Below are positions 1 to 8,353 of a stretch of DNA of 40,250 bases, one piece after another (the first letter of the stretch is position 1; each line of letters begins with the position of its first letter). This DNA comes from a virus, in the IMG/VR virus record IMGVR_UViG_3300008262_000200, positions 1 through 40,250 of that record. One strand, 5' to 3'. The translations under genes were made by a program, and so were the position numbers. A model generated the notes under the pieces. The model saw nothing but the letters and a program-made list of their open reading frames with translations, was not told the DNA's origin and did no database searches.

Positions 1-704
1 GCACCAACTTCTGTGCCTGTTCCGGGAGATGGCCCACCACCTGCACCGCCGCCACCAGCGCCACCAGCACCACCAGCGCCGGGGGTCGCTACTGTTCTAT
101 TTCCACCGCCACCGCCACCAGCGTAAGTTACGGAAGAGCCGCTAATGCTGTTTGCAGTTCCAGCCCCACCCGCACCTGCTGTTCCATAAGTTGTAGAAAC
201 ATTACCATTAACACCAACGGCAGAAGCGCCGCCGCCACCGCCACCAGCACGATTAAGCGAACCTCCAGTTGGGCCAGTTCCGCCGTTGTTTCCCTGAGAT
301 GGGGATGTGGATGGGGTGTTTCCTGCTCCACCTGCTCCACCGCTTCCATTCGTACTACCGCCACCGCCACCGCTACCGCCTGAACTACCAGTTATTGTTC
401 CAGTTCCACTACCACCACCACCACCGCCAGTAGATGTAATTGTGTTGAATACGGAGTTATTTCCATTGCCGCCAGCAGAAGCGCTACCGCCAGTACCACC
501 AGCGCCCACAGTAACTGTGTAGGATAAAGTGGGGTTCAAAGATTCTGTACCTGCTCGATACCCACCAGCACCGCCACCGCCAGCATGGTCACTACCACCA
601 CCACCCCCACCAGCAACCACAAGGTATGTTGCCGTGACAGACGACAAGCCAGTCCACCCAAAGGCGGCTAGTGCAGCAGCTCCAACTTTTGATAAACGTG
701 GCAT
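1..704 (-). CDS. Glycine-rich tail adhesin, partial (C-terminus beyond left edge)
   Basis: The frame is open from an ATG at 704 to the left window edge, giving 234 codons with no stop. The protein begins MPRLSKVGAAALAAFGWTG, and at about residue 27 it enters a YLVVAGGGGGG stretch. Long Gly runs then alternate with short Ser/Thr/Asn segments, including GGGGAGGYR and YTVTVGAGGTGG. This YLVVAGGGGGG architecture is typical of the Gly-rich domain of phage tail-associated adhesins, which pack as polyglycine-II-like bundles and contact the host surface. The start is set by AAGGA about 7 bases upstream, just after the tail-fibre stop. It follows the tail-fibre gene by 10 bp, so it is probably a distal tail or fibre-tip component. 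The DNA is strongly repetitive (GGT/GGC codons), which makes both assembly and ORF calling unreliable here. Role inferred from composition and position. Confidence 0.75.
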   Translation of the reverse strand, partial: MPRLSKVGAAALAAFGWTGLSSVTATYLVVAGGGGGGSDHAGGGGAGGYRAGTESLNPTLSYTVTVGAGGTGGSASAGGNGNNSVFNTITSTGGGGGGSGTGTITGSSGGSGGGGGSTNGSGGAGGAGNTPSTSPSQGNNGGTGPTGGSLNRAGGGGGGASAVGVNGNVSTTYGTAGAGGAGTANSISGSSVTYAGGGGGGNRTVATPGAGGAGGAGGGGAGGGPSPGTGTEVG

Positions 705-714
705 CTGCGTGTCC

Positions 715-2592
715 TTATGCGAACTTGGTTTGTGATGCCAACACGGTAAAAGCGGCGCTTCCTGTTTTGATGATTACATAGGTGTAACTATCAATTGAGC
801 TTGCATTGCCTGATGTCGGTGCAGTGCCGCCTTGCCACTTGGGAGTGACAGACGAGCCATCTACTTGCACAGCAGAGTTGTAATAAGCCGTAGCACCATT
901 GGTCACCAAGAAAGTCACAGACAAGGATTCGCCTGTTGCCATGATGGTGTTCAACGATGTGCCAACTGAGCCTCTAAAGTTGACCGTGAAGTTGCCAGAT
1001 GCATTGGTGGTGTAGTACAAGACTGACTGGGTTGTAACATCATAGGCAATCGTGCCTGTTGCCGCAGTCGCAGAGATGGTGTTCACCTCAGCAATGTTTG
1101 GAGTCTTGAATGCAGACTTAGAAGAAGAGCCAGCGGTCTGCAAACCAGAGGTTGGTGAAGTAGTACCTATACCCACATTACCGCTGGAGTCGATACGCAT
1201 ACGTTCTGTGTTAGCGGTATCAAATGCCATGTGATCGCCGCTGTTGTTGTAAAGAACTTTACCTTGAGTGTCTGATGCTGTATCACCAAACAATAACTGA
1301 CAGTTTCCGTCTGTTGCAGAAACCAAAGACACCAAAGTGCTTCCGCCAGCATTGGAGGTGGCAATATCCAAAAGACGACTAGGACTGCTCGTACCAATAC
1401 CCACGTTGCCAGCGGAGTCGATACGCATACGCTCATTAGCGTCTATGCCACCACCAGAGCCGTCCCGTGTACCAAATACAAGTGATGTGTCGGGTGCGCT
1501 GCTTTCAGCAACGCCAGCAACGTATGCACCTACACCAGCGGTTGGAGTGGAATTATCAGACGTATAGAATTGCAAACCACCTGTTGGTTGACCAGTTGTT
1601 ACAGCAGTGTCTGTTTCGGTTATTCGGATAAGCGTGTCACCGTATGTTGGCGAGCCTACTACCGTTCCTGAAGCAAGTGTTTGTGAAACGCTTACGGTGT
1701 ATGTGCCAATACCACCAGTACCAGTGCCAAGAGCAGTGACCCTAGTGTATGGCTGAACACCTGAGCCATGAACTAAATCACCAACAGCAACGCCACTTGT
1801 GGTGACAGCAGACACAGTCATCGTTGTGCCAGTAATAGATGCCGTCACTGACCAAGCAGTGTTATTAGTCCCAGCAATTTCAAGTTTGGTTACGGGGGTG
1901 GTTGTGCCAATACCTACGTCACCAGCAGAGTCAATCCTCATACGTTCAGTAGGCGAACTCGCACCGTCAGCAGTGGTGCTGAATATCAATCGACCGGGCA
2001 TATCGTTTGTGCCGGGTGTGCCGTCTACAGCGGCGGCTATTTGCGCCCCAATTATTCCAGTTGTGCCATCTGCGCCATAAAACTCTAATCTTCCAAGTGC
2101 GTCACCAGAAGCTAAAACAGTAAAATCACCAACCGTTGCACCTCTGCTTTTTAATATGGCGATTGCATTTGAAGTAGCATTTGCAGAAAATCTTGAAAGC
2201 CCTATTTGTGCGGCTCCTGGGGCGTTTACTTGAATGTTTGGTGTAAAACCGCCATAGTTAACAGCCGTTGTTGAGCCAGAAACTACAACACCACTTGCAT
2301 CAATCACAAACGGTGATGAGTCAGGATTCGTGCTGTCCTCAACCAACAAAGCAGCAGCGGTGCCTAGTTGCGTAATACGCAGGGCGGGATAGGTGTTGTC
2401 TGTCACTTGAATGACTTGCGGTGTGACATAAGGGCTACCACCAGCAGCCAGTAATATGACATTGCCACCACCGTCAAGTGTGTATATCTTTTTGTCTGTG
2501 ACGTTGACAGCCAATTCCCCCTGCACCAGTTGCCCAGCGGAGGGAGCGGAAAGTGCAACGGATGAGTTCTTGGTGACTATGGTTGTTGCCAT
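715..2592 (-). CDS. Tail fibre / appendage protein with GIGTxxP repeats
   Basis: This 625-residue protein opens with a segment typical of phage fibre N-termini (GQLVQGELAVNVTDKKIYTL, about residues 20-39), a short motif recurrent in virion-anchored fibres. Three copies of an ERMRIDSxGxVGIGTxxP motif lie near residues 217, 388 and 465. Such repeats are common in beta-structured phage fibres. The rest is rich in Thr, Ser, Gly and Ala, as expected for an elongated trimeric fibre. The start at 2592 has GGAG 6 bases upstream and directly follows the preceding stop. It lies between the connector region and the Gly-rich adhesin, fitting a receptor-binding role. The exact receptor and any enzymatic function cannot be read; no catalytic motif was recognised. 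Confidence 0.8.
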   Translation of the reverse strand: MATTIVTKNSSVALSAPSAGQLVQGELAVNVTDKKIYTLDGGGNVILLAAGGSPYVTPQVIQVTDNTYPALRITQLGTAAALLVEDSTNPDSSPFVIDASGVVVSGSTTAVNYGGFTPNIQVNAPGAAQIGLSRFSANATSNAIAILKSRGATVGDFTVLASGDALGRLEFYGADGTTGIIGAQIAAAVDGTPGTNDMPGRLIFSTTADGASSPTERMRIDSAGDVGIGTTTPVTKLEIAGTNNTAWSVTASITGTTMTVSAVTTSGVAVGDLVHGSGVQPYTRVTALGTGTGGIGTYTVSVSQTLASGTVVGSPTYGDTLIRITETDTAVTTGQPTGGLQFYTSDNSTPTAGVGAYVAGVAESSAPDTSLVFGTRDGSGGGIDANERMRIDSAGNVGIGTSSPSRLLDIATSNAGGSTLVSLVSATDGNCQLLFGDTASDTQGKVLYNNSGDHMAFDTANTERMRIDSSGNVGIGTTSPTSGLQTAGSSSKSAFKTPNIAEVNTISATAATGTIAYDVTTQSVLYYTTNASGNFTVNFRGSVGTSLNTIMATGESLSVTFLVTNGATAYYNSAVQVDGSSVTPKWQGGTAPTSGNASSIDSYTYVIIKTGSAAFTVLASQTKFA

Positions 2593-2820
2593 TTAGGGCT
2601 CCAGCGGCACATCAGGCCGAGTAAATTTAAGGGTAATGTTTTCTGTTTGTCGTGCTGGCAAACGGTAGGGGTCAAGGTCATCAAGGTCATACCTGCAAAC
2701 CATCAACCCAGGACTATTGGGATCTGGGTACAGGTCTTCCAACGACATTTTGATACTGCAACGCCCGCACAGGCCAATGCCATAGGTACTGCGTCCAGAT
2801 GGGTCAAAAAAGATGCTCAT
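2593..2820 (-). CDS. Small conserved phage protein with degenerate zinc knuckle
   Basis: 75 residues. It contains CGRC near residue 18 and a lone VC near residue 42, followed by a Pro/Arg-rich tail (DPYRLPARQTENI). It resembles a short zinc-ribbon-like protein often found next to connector and fibre genes in podovirus-like phages, where a CxxC pair is followed by a second CxxC pair. Here the second pair reads VCRYD, so the fourth cysteine is missing. The start ATG overlaps the stop of the connector gene (ATGA), indicating translational coupling. Function is unknown, and zinc binding is doubtful because of the lost ligand. Confidence 0.7.
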   Translation of the reverse strand: MSIFFDPSGRSTYGIGLCGRCSIKMSLEDLYPDPNSPGLMVCRYDLDDLDPYRLPARQTENITLKFTRPDVPLEP

Positions 2821-3803
2821 CTTGTGTAGACCCCAATATTGGGTGTAAAGTAAATGGGTGAATTGTCCCGCTCCTCCATCTCTGCCTGATTCAAGGCGCG
2901 CAACGCCTTTTGATCGAGGATTTGGATGAGGGAAGGATCCACGGTAGGGGTAATCTCAGCCAAGGCAGCTGCGAGGAGATAAACAAGGGCGTTGAACCAG
3001 CGTTGTGGCACTTCAATTTCTTCAGTCAGCGTTCCCACATCCATAATGTACCGCTTGGTGTAGGTTGTAATTTGAGAAAGGGTGAAAGCGGCATTTGGAA
3101 CAGGCCAAATGTACATAAAAGGCTGGTTGAGTTGACGGTCTAGCCAAAATTGAAGGGGCCTACCTTGGAAAGTCTTGTCGGGCAAATTGTTGTAGCTGTC
3201 TCGATTAAGGCGTGCCATTACAATTTCGTTAGGTGTATTGCCAAAATTGACCGTTGTTGCACTCAATGTGCCACTTGTCACCCGAACACGCCAATAAAGT
3301 GCAGTTACTGACCCGTCAATGTCAGTCCATGTCCATTCGCCTGCCACTAAACTTGGGTTTGCAACTGTTTCTATGGTTGTCCATGAGGAACCATCGGCAG
3401 AATACTCAATGACAAAGGGTTGTGAGGCGGCAGACCACAGAATTCCAACGGTTGTAACGGTATTTGCAGTGGACAACTGCAAAGATGAGGTGGTCGACGT
3501 GCTTGCTGTGGTACCAGAGAGGTACTGGATGGTGCGAAGATTGGTGTTCAATAAGTCTACTGTACCCACAGGGACAGGGACTTGAGCCATGTTCTCGTAC
3601 ATGGGCAGAATGAGCCGCTCAATGCACCACAGTTGCAGGCCGCGGTTGGCAAGATCGGACATGATGAGGTAGAGGTTTTCCTGCGCCACCTCCAACAACT
3701 CAGCACCCACACCTTGTGGCGGCACACGGCAACGACGAAAGGCGTGGTCAATCACCTTTCGTGTGTTAAAAACTGTCTGCGATACGGTTCCTGAAACTGC
3801 CAC
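2817..3803 (-). CDS. Putative head-tail connector, T7 gp11-like (328 aa)
   Basis: The N-terminal ~60 residues (TRKVIDHAFRRC through NLYLIMSDLANRGLQLWCIE) resemble the helical start of T7 gp11/P22 gp4-type adaptor proteins, where a helix bundle is followed by a phrase on a residue range being replaced by a strand. The C-terminal third (QRWFNALVYLLAAALAEI through AEMEERDNSP) is again helical, as in that family. Between them is an insertion of about 90 residues rich in Ser/Thr and aromatic residues (FVIEYSADGSSWTTIETV), which looks like a beta-sandwich or discoidin-like fold. Such adaptors ring the portal exit and dock the tail. The gene uses GTG as start, with GGAG 7 bases upstream. Position after the capsid block and before the fibre genes supports the call; the family assignment is by pattern only. 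Confidence 0.5.
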   Translation of the reverse strand: MAVSGTVSQTVFNTRKVIDHAFRRCRVPPQGVGAELLEVAQENLYLIMSDLANRGLQLWCIERLILPMYENMAQVPVPVGTVDLLNTNLRTIQYLSGTTASTSTTSSLQLSTANTVTTVGILWSAASQPFVIEYSADGSSWTTIETVANPSLVAGEWTWTDIDGSVTALYWRVRVTSGTLSATTVNFGNTPNEIVMARLNRDSYNNLPDKTFQGRPLQFWLDRQLNQPFMYIWPVPNAAFTLSQITTYTKRYIMDVGTLTEEIEVPQRWFNALVYLLAAALAEITPTVDPSLIQILDQKALRALNQAEMEERDNSPIYFTPNIGVYTR

Positions 3804-3875
3804 TTTTGTTCTCCGTTAAGCCGCAGTTCGCTGGACCAGCGACCTCGTTGACCAATTATAAGGATAATTCCGGTT

Positions 3876-4298
3876 TTAGCACACCTTGGGTGAGCGATTA
3901 AATGCGGGCACTCCACCTTTTTTCAATTTAGTCATAGGCTTGCCTGGGTGCATGTGTGATTCATGCTTATGAACGGCTTTTTTCATCGCTGCCTTGTCCA
4001 TTTTCACATCTTCATGCACTTTGCCGCCTTTTTTCATCATGCCGGGAGGTGCCATGGGGGCTGCTGCGGCAAGAGGCGACATAGGCGCTGCCATGGTTTC
4101 AGGCATCTCAACTTTTCGAAGCATGGCAACTTCTTTTTTCATCACACCTTTGGGTGCTGCCTTGGCTTTTGCCTTTGCCTTGCCACCTTTTTTCATTGGT
4201 GTAGGCGCATCAACTTTGCCACCATGCGCGTAACCTGGCATGCTTGCCCGCTCTGTTGGTTTATTAAAAGTGTATTCACCGTATGCTGTCTTTCCCAT
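3876..4298 (-). CDS. Basic Lys/Met/Ala-rich small virion-type protein
   Basis: 140 residues, very rich in Lys, Ala, Met, Pro and Gly. MKKGGK-like motifs recur (residues about 35, 91 and, as KLKKGG, 124), and a His/Lys stretch (KKAVHKHESHMHPGK) lies near the C-terminus. No enzymatic motif is visible. KKGG-repeat proteins of this type occur among structural genes of many aquatic phages. Their high positive charge suggests contact with packaged DNA or a surface, but no function is established. The start has TAGGAG well placed upstream. A 72-bp gap follows it, holding a 6-bp hairpin (3828-3842) without a T-run. Confidence 0.65.
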   Translation of the reverse strand: MGKTAYGEYTFNKPTERASMPGYAHGGKVDAPTPMKKGGKAKAKAKAAPKGVMKKEVAMLRKVEMPETMAAPMSPLAAAAPMAPPGMMKKGGKVHEDVKMDKAAMKKAVHKHESHMHPGKPMTKLKKGGVPAFNRSPKVC

Positions 4299-4311
4299 GA
4301 TGTTCTCCTAA

Positions 4312-6345
4312 TTAGGCCCAAGAGCCGATGCTTGTGTCTGTTGTGATTGCTGAAATAGGGCTCAAAGGCCACACTTGCGCGTTTGATCCTGCGATGACGG
4401 TTACCACTGTGCCTACTGCTGTCAAACCAAATTGGAAGTTGACGGTGCCCTGTCCGCCTGCCAAAATATCGAATGTTCCACGAATTCGCAACACAAAAGC
4501 ACCCGCTGCTGCTCCTGAGGCAGCAGAGATTGACACCAAAGTGGCAAAACCAGAGGTAATCCTGTTTTGCATCAATGTGGATGCTGTCGGAGTTACTGCA
4601 GAAGCCGCAAACATGGCAATTGACTCGTAGTCGTGCGCTGCCAATGTTGCTGTACCAGCGAGTGCGTACTGAAAGGTTTTTGCTGTCGCTGCTGTGTTGG
4701 TGACAGTAAAGTTAAGCTCATAGGCGTAACGTGTTGACGCTGCCACACTTACCGCTTTGTTGAATAGCGTTTGCGTTGTAGTAATTGCACCGTTAGCGGT
4801 GTAGTCGGCACCAAGCTGATATGTCTGCATGCTTGGAATCAAACCGCGTTGCAACGCCTGAGGTGAGAAGTACATGGAGGTGCCATCAAACTCTTGCGCC
4901 CCTTGAAAGGTAGTGGTCAGTAGGGTACCTGGGTCCCAGTCAAACGGCGCCCTTGTTGCTGTACCAGCAGCAATGTGTAGCCAACCAATTGTGTCTGCAG
5001 TAGTGCCCACACCCAATGGAACGGCTGAGGTGATAAAGTCACCAACACGCAACTTTTCAGTTGCTGCTGCACCAGCACTCATAGTGGCAATGACAAAGTC
5101 AAATGCCTCAGATGCAAGCGTTACAGCTGTTGCCACACTAGACAACACAACGCCTATTTCATTGACACCATTGGATGTCTCAGTTTCTAGTTCAATAGAA
5201 TTGCCAATTCCAATTGCCGGCACACCACTGGTGGTGTGCGTCAGGCGAAGCATTGAACTGACTGTGTTTGTTGCTGTGTCATTCAGCACAGGTTGCAGGG
5301 TGACTGCAGGTGTGGTTGTATTGATACCCACACGCGCGGTTTCTGTCGCTGTGCCACTTTTCAAGCGCATGACCTCTGTACTCGCCACGCCTTGTTGCAT
5401 AACAGCAAGGCCCATGTCAAAGTTTTCAGAGCCAAGGGTAACAGCGGTTGCAGTAGTGTAAATGGCACCGCCTAATTTATTGGTGCCACTGGTTGTTTCT
5501 GTTTGAAAATCAATTGCTGTGCCAATGCCTACAGCAGGTGTTCCACTGGTTGTGTGCGAAAAGCGGCCTGCAGAACTAATGGCGTTGGTTGAAGCATCAT
5601 CAACCACTGCTTCAATAGCAGCACCGGGTGTGCTTGTGCCAATGCCCAACTTCTTGTCTTGTGTAAACCTTGCAACCTCAGCTACCGCTGCCCCACTGCT
5701 CATCAAGTTGACTGCTAGTTGGAAGTCTTCCGCACCTGAACTCACACTGGTTGTGACTGCAGAAAGTGTAGCACCCAATTCATTGTTGCCAGCTGCTGTC
5801 TCTGTTTGAAACCCAATTGCTGTGCCAATGCCAGCACCTGGGACACCTGATGTGGTGTGCGTTGCCCTGATAACCTCAGTTACTGTGTTGTTGTTTGCGT
5901 CATCTGTGACTGCTTGCACCGCTGTTGCAGGACTTGCTGTGCCCACACCCAACCGCTTGGTTGAAGTTATGCGGGCTACCTCAGTAAGTGTGCCCCCAAG
6001 CGTCCGGACCACTACATCGAACGCCTCATTGGGCGCAGTAAGGTCGGTAGACACAGATTGAATGACAGAGCTTGTCTGTACACCCGACAACGATTCAGTT
6101 GCAAATGCAAGCCCGGTACCAATACCAATTGCAGGCGTGCCAGTTGTTGAATGGGTAATGGTCACCACATTGGTGACGCCATTGGTGACGCCATCATCAA
6201 CGGTGAAGTTGGGTTGTGTGCTTGTAAAAGTCTTGATCTGCGTCGCTGTCAATTTGACAGAGGTTGCTGACTGCACTGCCTCAAATTGCTCAAGCCCTGT
6301 TAAGGCTGTGCCTGAAGGTAAACTGGGTATCGTTACGTATGCCAT
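4312..6345 (-). CDS. Large repeat-containing virion appendage protein (677 aa)
   Basis: The N-terminus (PSLPSGTALTGLEQFEAVQS) is followed by four tandem repeats of about 100 residues. Each contains a TxTxTxxGxPAxGIGxxIxFxTET segment, an ExFDxxxxxMxxGAAxxEVxRxxxxKxLGIGTxTP segment and a short Asn/Thr linker. The LGxGTxxP motif also occurs in the fibre gene at 715-2592, suggesting related beta-helical folds. The C-terminal ~200 residues are not repetitive and include TMQ/FQYALAGTA-like beta segments, possibly a trimerisation or receptor-facing domain. The start overlaps closely with the upstream gene and has no strong ribosome site, so it is probably translationally coupled. Role as a second fibre, spike or capsid appendage is inferred from position and repeats. 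Confidence 0.65.
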   Translation of the reverse strand: MAYVTIPSLPSGTALTGLEQFEAVQSATSVKLTATQIKTFTSTQPNFTVDDGVTNGVTNVVTITHSTTGTPAIGIGTGLAFATESLSGVQTSSVIQSVSTDLTAPNEAFDVVVRTLGGTLTEVARITSTKRLGVGTASPATAVQAVTDDANNNTVTEVIRATHTTSGVPGAGIGTAIGFQTETAAGNNELGATLSAVTTSVSSGAEDFQLAVNLMSSGAAVAEVARFTQDKKLGIGTSTPGAAIEAVVDDASTNAISSAGRFSHTTSGTPAVGIGTAIDFQTETTSGTNKLGGAIYTTATAVTLGSENFDMGLAVMQQGVASTEVMRLKSGTATETARVGINTTTPAVTLQPVLNDTATNTVSSMLRLTHTTSGVPAIGIGNSIELETETSNGVNEIGVVLSSVATAVTLASEAFDFVIATMSAGAAATEKLRVGDFITSAVPLGVGTTADTIGWLHIAAGTATRAPFDWDPGTLLTTTFQGAQEFDGTSMYFSPQALQRGLIPSMQTYQLGADYTANGAITTTQTLFNKAVSVAASTRYAYELNFTVTNTAATAKTFQYALAGTATLAAHDYESIAMFAASAVTPTASTLMQNRITSGFATLVSISAASGAAAGAFVLRIRGTFDILAGGQGTVNFQFGLTAVGTVVTVIAGSNAQVWPLSPISAITTDTSIGSWA

Positions 6346-6347
6346 GG

Positions 6348-6746
6348 TCAGCTGTAAGTCTTAATGACTTCCATCACAACTGAATAGGTGTCACCGGCAC
6401 CAACATCCATGGTGGTAAACGAAATATCTCCTGTTTTACCTGTGCCTGAGTTATTGGGTATCCCACCAAACATACTGTAGTCCATGAAGTAGTTAGTGTT
6501 TTGGGGCAAAGTAATAATCATCAAAGGTGTAGTAGCAGCCCAAAGCATTTGTACTTCACAACCATGAGTTTGTGCCCAAACTCGATTGAGTTTACAACCG
6601 GTGCAGGCTAACGCGCCTTGTGGGTTTAGTGTAGATACATCAACTTTGACTACGGCTGTTTCTGTTGTATCAACGAAACCTGTGACCTTGATAATGGCAA
6701 GACGCTCGCCATCAAGGATTGTCTGAGTTGTCAGTGTGTTTGCCAT
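6348..6746 (-). CDS. Conserved small virion-associated protein
   Basis: 132 residues, opening MANTLTTQTILDGERLAIIK and predicted to be mostly beta-strand. It contains an isolated ACTGC motif near residue 48 and ends in a strand (TYSVVMEVIKTYS). Similar short proteins starting with an xxTQTILDGxRxxIIKxxG pattern are found in the structural clusters of aquatic podovirus-like phages, without assigned function. The start is supported by TAGGAG 6 bases upstream. It sits downstream of a terminator-like hairpin and upstream of the repeat-containing appendage gene, so a decoration, head-completion or appendage-attachment role is plausible but unproven. Confidence 0.65.
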   Translation of the reverse strand: MANTLTTQTILDGERLAIIKVTGFVDTTETAVVKVDVSTLNPQGALACTGCKLNRVWAQTHGCEVQMLWAATTPLMIITLPQNTNYFMDYSMFGGIPNNSGTGKTGDISFTTMDVGAGDTYSVVMEVIKTYS

Positions 6747-6764
6747 CTATAGCTCCTAAAAGAA

Positions 6765-6785
6765 AAGGGGCATGGTTAGCCCCTT
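6765..6785 (-). terminator. Intrinsic terminator-like hairpin
   Basis: On the minus strand a perfect 7-bp stem AAGGGGC/GCCCCTT with a 7-base loop is followed by TTCTTTT. It lies between the genes ending at 6790 and starting at 6746, so it could partly reduce expression of distal appendage genes relative to capsid genes. Confidence 0.6.
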
Positions 6786-6789
6786 CCCA

Positions 6790-7248
6790 TTACTTCATTG
6801 CGTAAACAACAGTCACTAGCCACACACCTTGTGTAGTCACAATTGTTCCGTTGGGATCAACAGTTGCAAATACTGAGGTGTTGGTGCTGACATTTGACAT
6901 TGCTGTCACTTGTGCTGCTGTGAAAGCCAAAGCTGTACGACCTGCAGTAAAGCAGTTGGTGCTAGACAGATACTGTGTGCCAGCTGCTGCTGTACCAATT
7001 GTGATTGGCGCAGTAGTTGCTGTACCAGCACCTGCCACTGGTGCAGTCAATGTGTCAACAAAAAAGTTAACGATTTGAGAGCCAGCGGGAATCGAAATTG
7101 ACCCACTAACTGCCAAACCGTCAGCTGTACTTGTCAACGAAATTGTCTGCATTAGCGTAGCATAACCACCATTGGCGGCTTCTGTCAACGCATCTCCGGC
7201 CACCAAAGTGGAACCGAAGTAAGTGTGAGTCAAACTTGGTGTAGACAT
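6790..7248 (-). CDS. Hypothetical beta-rich structural protein
   Basis: 152 residues, rich in Thr, Ala, Ser and Val, with few charged residues and alternating hydrophobic patterns typical of a beta-sandwich. It opens MSTPSLTHTYFGSTLVAGDA and ends VWLVTVVYAMK. It has no cysteine-rich, catalytic or membrane motif. The gene is bracketed by two strong hairpins (7269-7290 upstream and 6765-6785 downstream) and is second after the major capsid gene, a position often held by head decoration or head-fibre proteins. AAGGAG lies 7 bases before the ATG. Specific function not recognised. Confidence 0.6.
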   Translation of the reverse strand: MSTPSLTHTYFGSTLVAGDALTEAANGGYATLMQTISLTSTADGLAVSGSISIPAGSQIVNFFVDTLTAPVAGAGTATTAPITIGTAAAGTQYLSSTNCFTAGRTALAFTAAQVTAMSNVSTNTSVFATVDPNGTIVTTQGVWLVTVVYAMK

Positions 7249-7268
7249 TGCGTTTCTCCTTGTTGGGA

Positions 7269-7290
7269 GCTAGGGGCCGAAGCCCCTAGC
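7269..7290 (-). other. Strong UUCG-capped mRNA hairpin after capsid gene
   Basis: A perfect 9-bp stem (GCTAGGGGC/GCCCCTAGC) is closed by a TTCG loop on the transcribed strand, giving a C(UUCG)G tetraloop, one of the most stable RNA loops known. It starts 8 bases downstream of the major capsid stop region and lacks a T-run, so it is more likely an mRNA 3'-end stabiliser or processing barrier than an efficient terminator. Confidence 0.7.
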
Positions 7291-7297
7291 AATTTAA

Positions 7298-8341
7298 TTA
7301 CAGACCGGAGGTACCGTAAACGGTACGAGGATCTGTCCAACCTGGAATGTAACGCTCTGTTGCTTTGTAACGCATGGAGTCGGTTTCGAAATCGCCTTCC
7401 ATAGATTTTTCCAAAGCACGGCGCATCATCAATTGCAGGCCAACCTTTGCGTCTGTCTGCACCCACCATGCGGTGGTTGAAGTCAGACGAGACAGGTTTG
7501 CTTGACCGCCATTCAACATGCCCATTGACTTAATTGGGTTGATGTCGTTGTTTGCGTTACCTGTACGCAACACCGATTTCAACAACACTTCAGCTTGGAA
7601 GACGTTGGAGGGGCTCACAACCAGCTTCTCAGGGTTCAAACGAATACGCTTGCCGTTGTTGTCAACTGCGTTGCGGATTTGAATGAGCATCTGTTCAAGT
7701 GAGGTTTGTGATAAAGCAGCAGCGCTTGTCAGCAAATTGCTGAAGGTACCAGCTGCAATGGGGTGGTTGTTAGCAACCAATGCAACACCGTCACCACCAA
7801 CATAAGCACCGCCGGTGAAGGAACGGTTCAAAATGTTGGCGCAAAGAGTTTCTTTGGTTTCAATCAACGATTGTGCCAAGTGTTTGGCGTAGGTTTGACC
7901 GATGGAAATGTGATCGCCATCTTCAACCAAGACTTTGGTCAAGGCAAAAGCCAAGCCGTAGACTTTGTAGACATAGCGAGCATTGAACAGCACACCACCT
8001 GCTTGATAGGTGACAGGCATGCCATCGGGCAACTCAGGAGCTGCACCAAAGCCGTACAGGACGGGTTCTTCATGGTAATTACGGGGAATACCGCGACGCT
8101 CTGAGAAGACTTGCTTCCACTCATCGGCGCGTTGGTCGTAAATGCCATCAAACTCTTCATTCAGAATTGGTTCAACAATTGAGCGGAAATCCGTGGAACG
8201 CATTGGAACAGCGCACAGGATCATGCCACTTCGGACCATGTGTCCAAAGAGCATGTCGCTCAGTTTTTGGCCTAAACTCCAAAGGAAGTTTTTGGTGCTA
8301 GTACTAACCGTGTTAAACACGGACAAAAGTTTTTGTTTCAT
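7298..8341 (-). CDS. Major capsid protein
   Basis: 347 residues, the expected size for an HK97-fold capsid subunit. The body shows capsid-like features: EWKQVFSERRGIPRNYHEEP (residues about 75-94), a central segment with helices flanking YAKHLAQSLIETKETLCANIL, a loop with LVANNHPIAAGTFSNLL, and a C-terminus ending RYIPGWTDPRTVYGTSG. That ending matches capsid proteins of aquatic podovirus-like phages. The ATG at 8341 has AAGGAG 8 bases upstream, supporting the full N-terminus. The gene follows the scaffold, a conserved small gene and a decoration-type gene, and a very stable hairpin follows its stop, as expected for a highly expressed message. Assignment is from pattern and synteny; the fold was not modelled. 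Confidence 0.85.
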   Translation of the reverse strand: MKQKLLSVFNTVSTSTKNFLWSLGQKLSDMLFGHMVRSGMILCAVPMRSTDFRSIVEPILNEEFDGIYDQRADEWKQVFSERRGIPRNYHEEPVLYGFGAAPELPDGMPVTYQAGGVLFNARYVYKVYGLAFALTKVLVEDGDHISIGQTYAKHLAQSLIETKETLCANILNRSFTGGAYVGGDGVALVANNHPIAAGTFSNLLTSAAALSQTSLEQMLIQIRNAVDNNGKRIRLNPEKLVVSPSNVFQAEVLLKSVLRTGNANNDINPIKSMGMLNGGQANLSRLTSTTAWWVQTDAKVGLQLMMRRALEKSMEGDFETDSMRYKATERYIPGWTDPRTVYGTSGL

Positions 8342-8353
8342 GTCTGTTACTCC

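Noticed and set aside
307-735. Proline-rich plus-strand frames
   Set aside because: They are the complement of the Gly-rich adhesin codons; no ribosome sites, and all other genes are on the minus strand.
3828-3842. Hairpin TCGCTG-GAC-CAGCGA as terminator
   Set aside because: Short stem, triloop and no T-run on the transcribed strand; likely incidental.
3963-4346. Cys/His/Phe-rich plus-strand frame opposite the Lys-rich gene
   Set aside because: Composition is what AAG/ATG-rich coding gives in antisense; no start signal.
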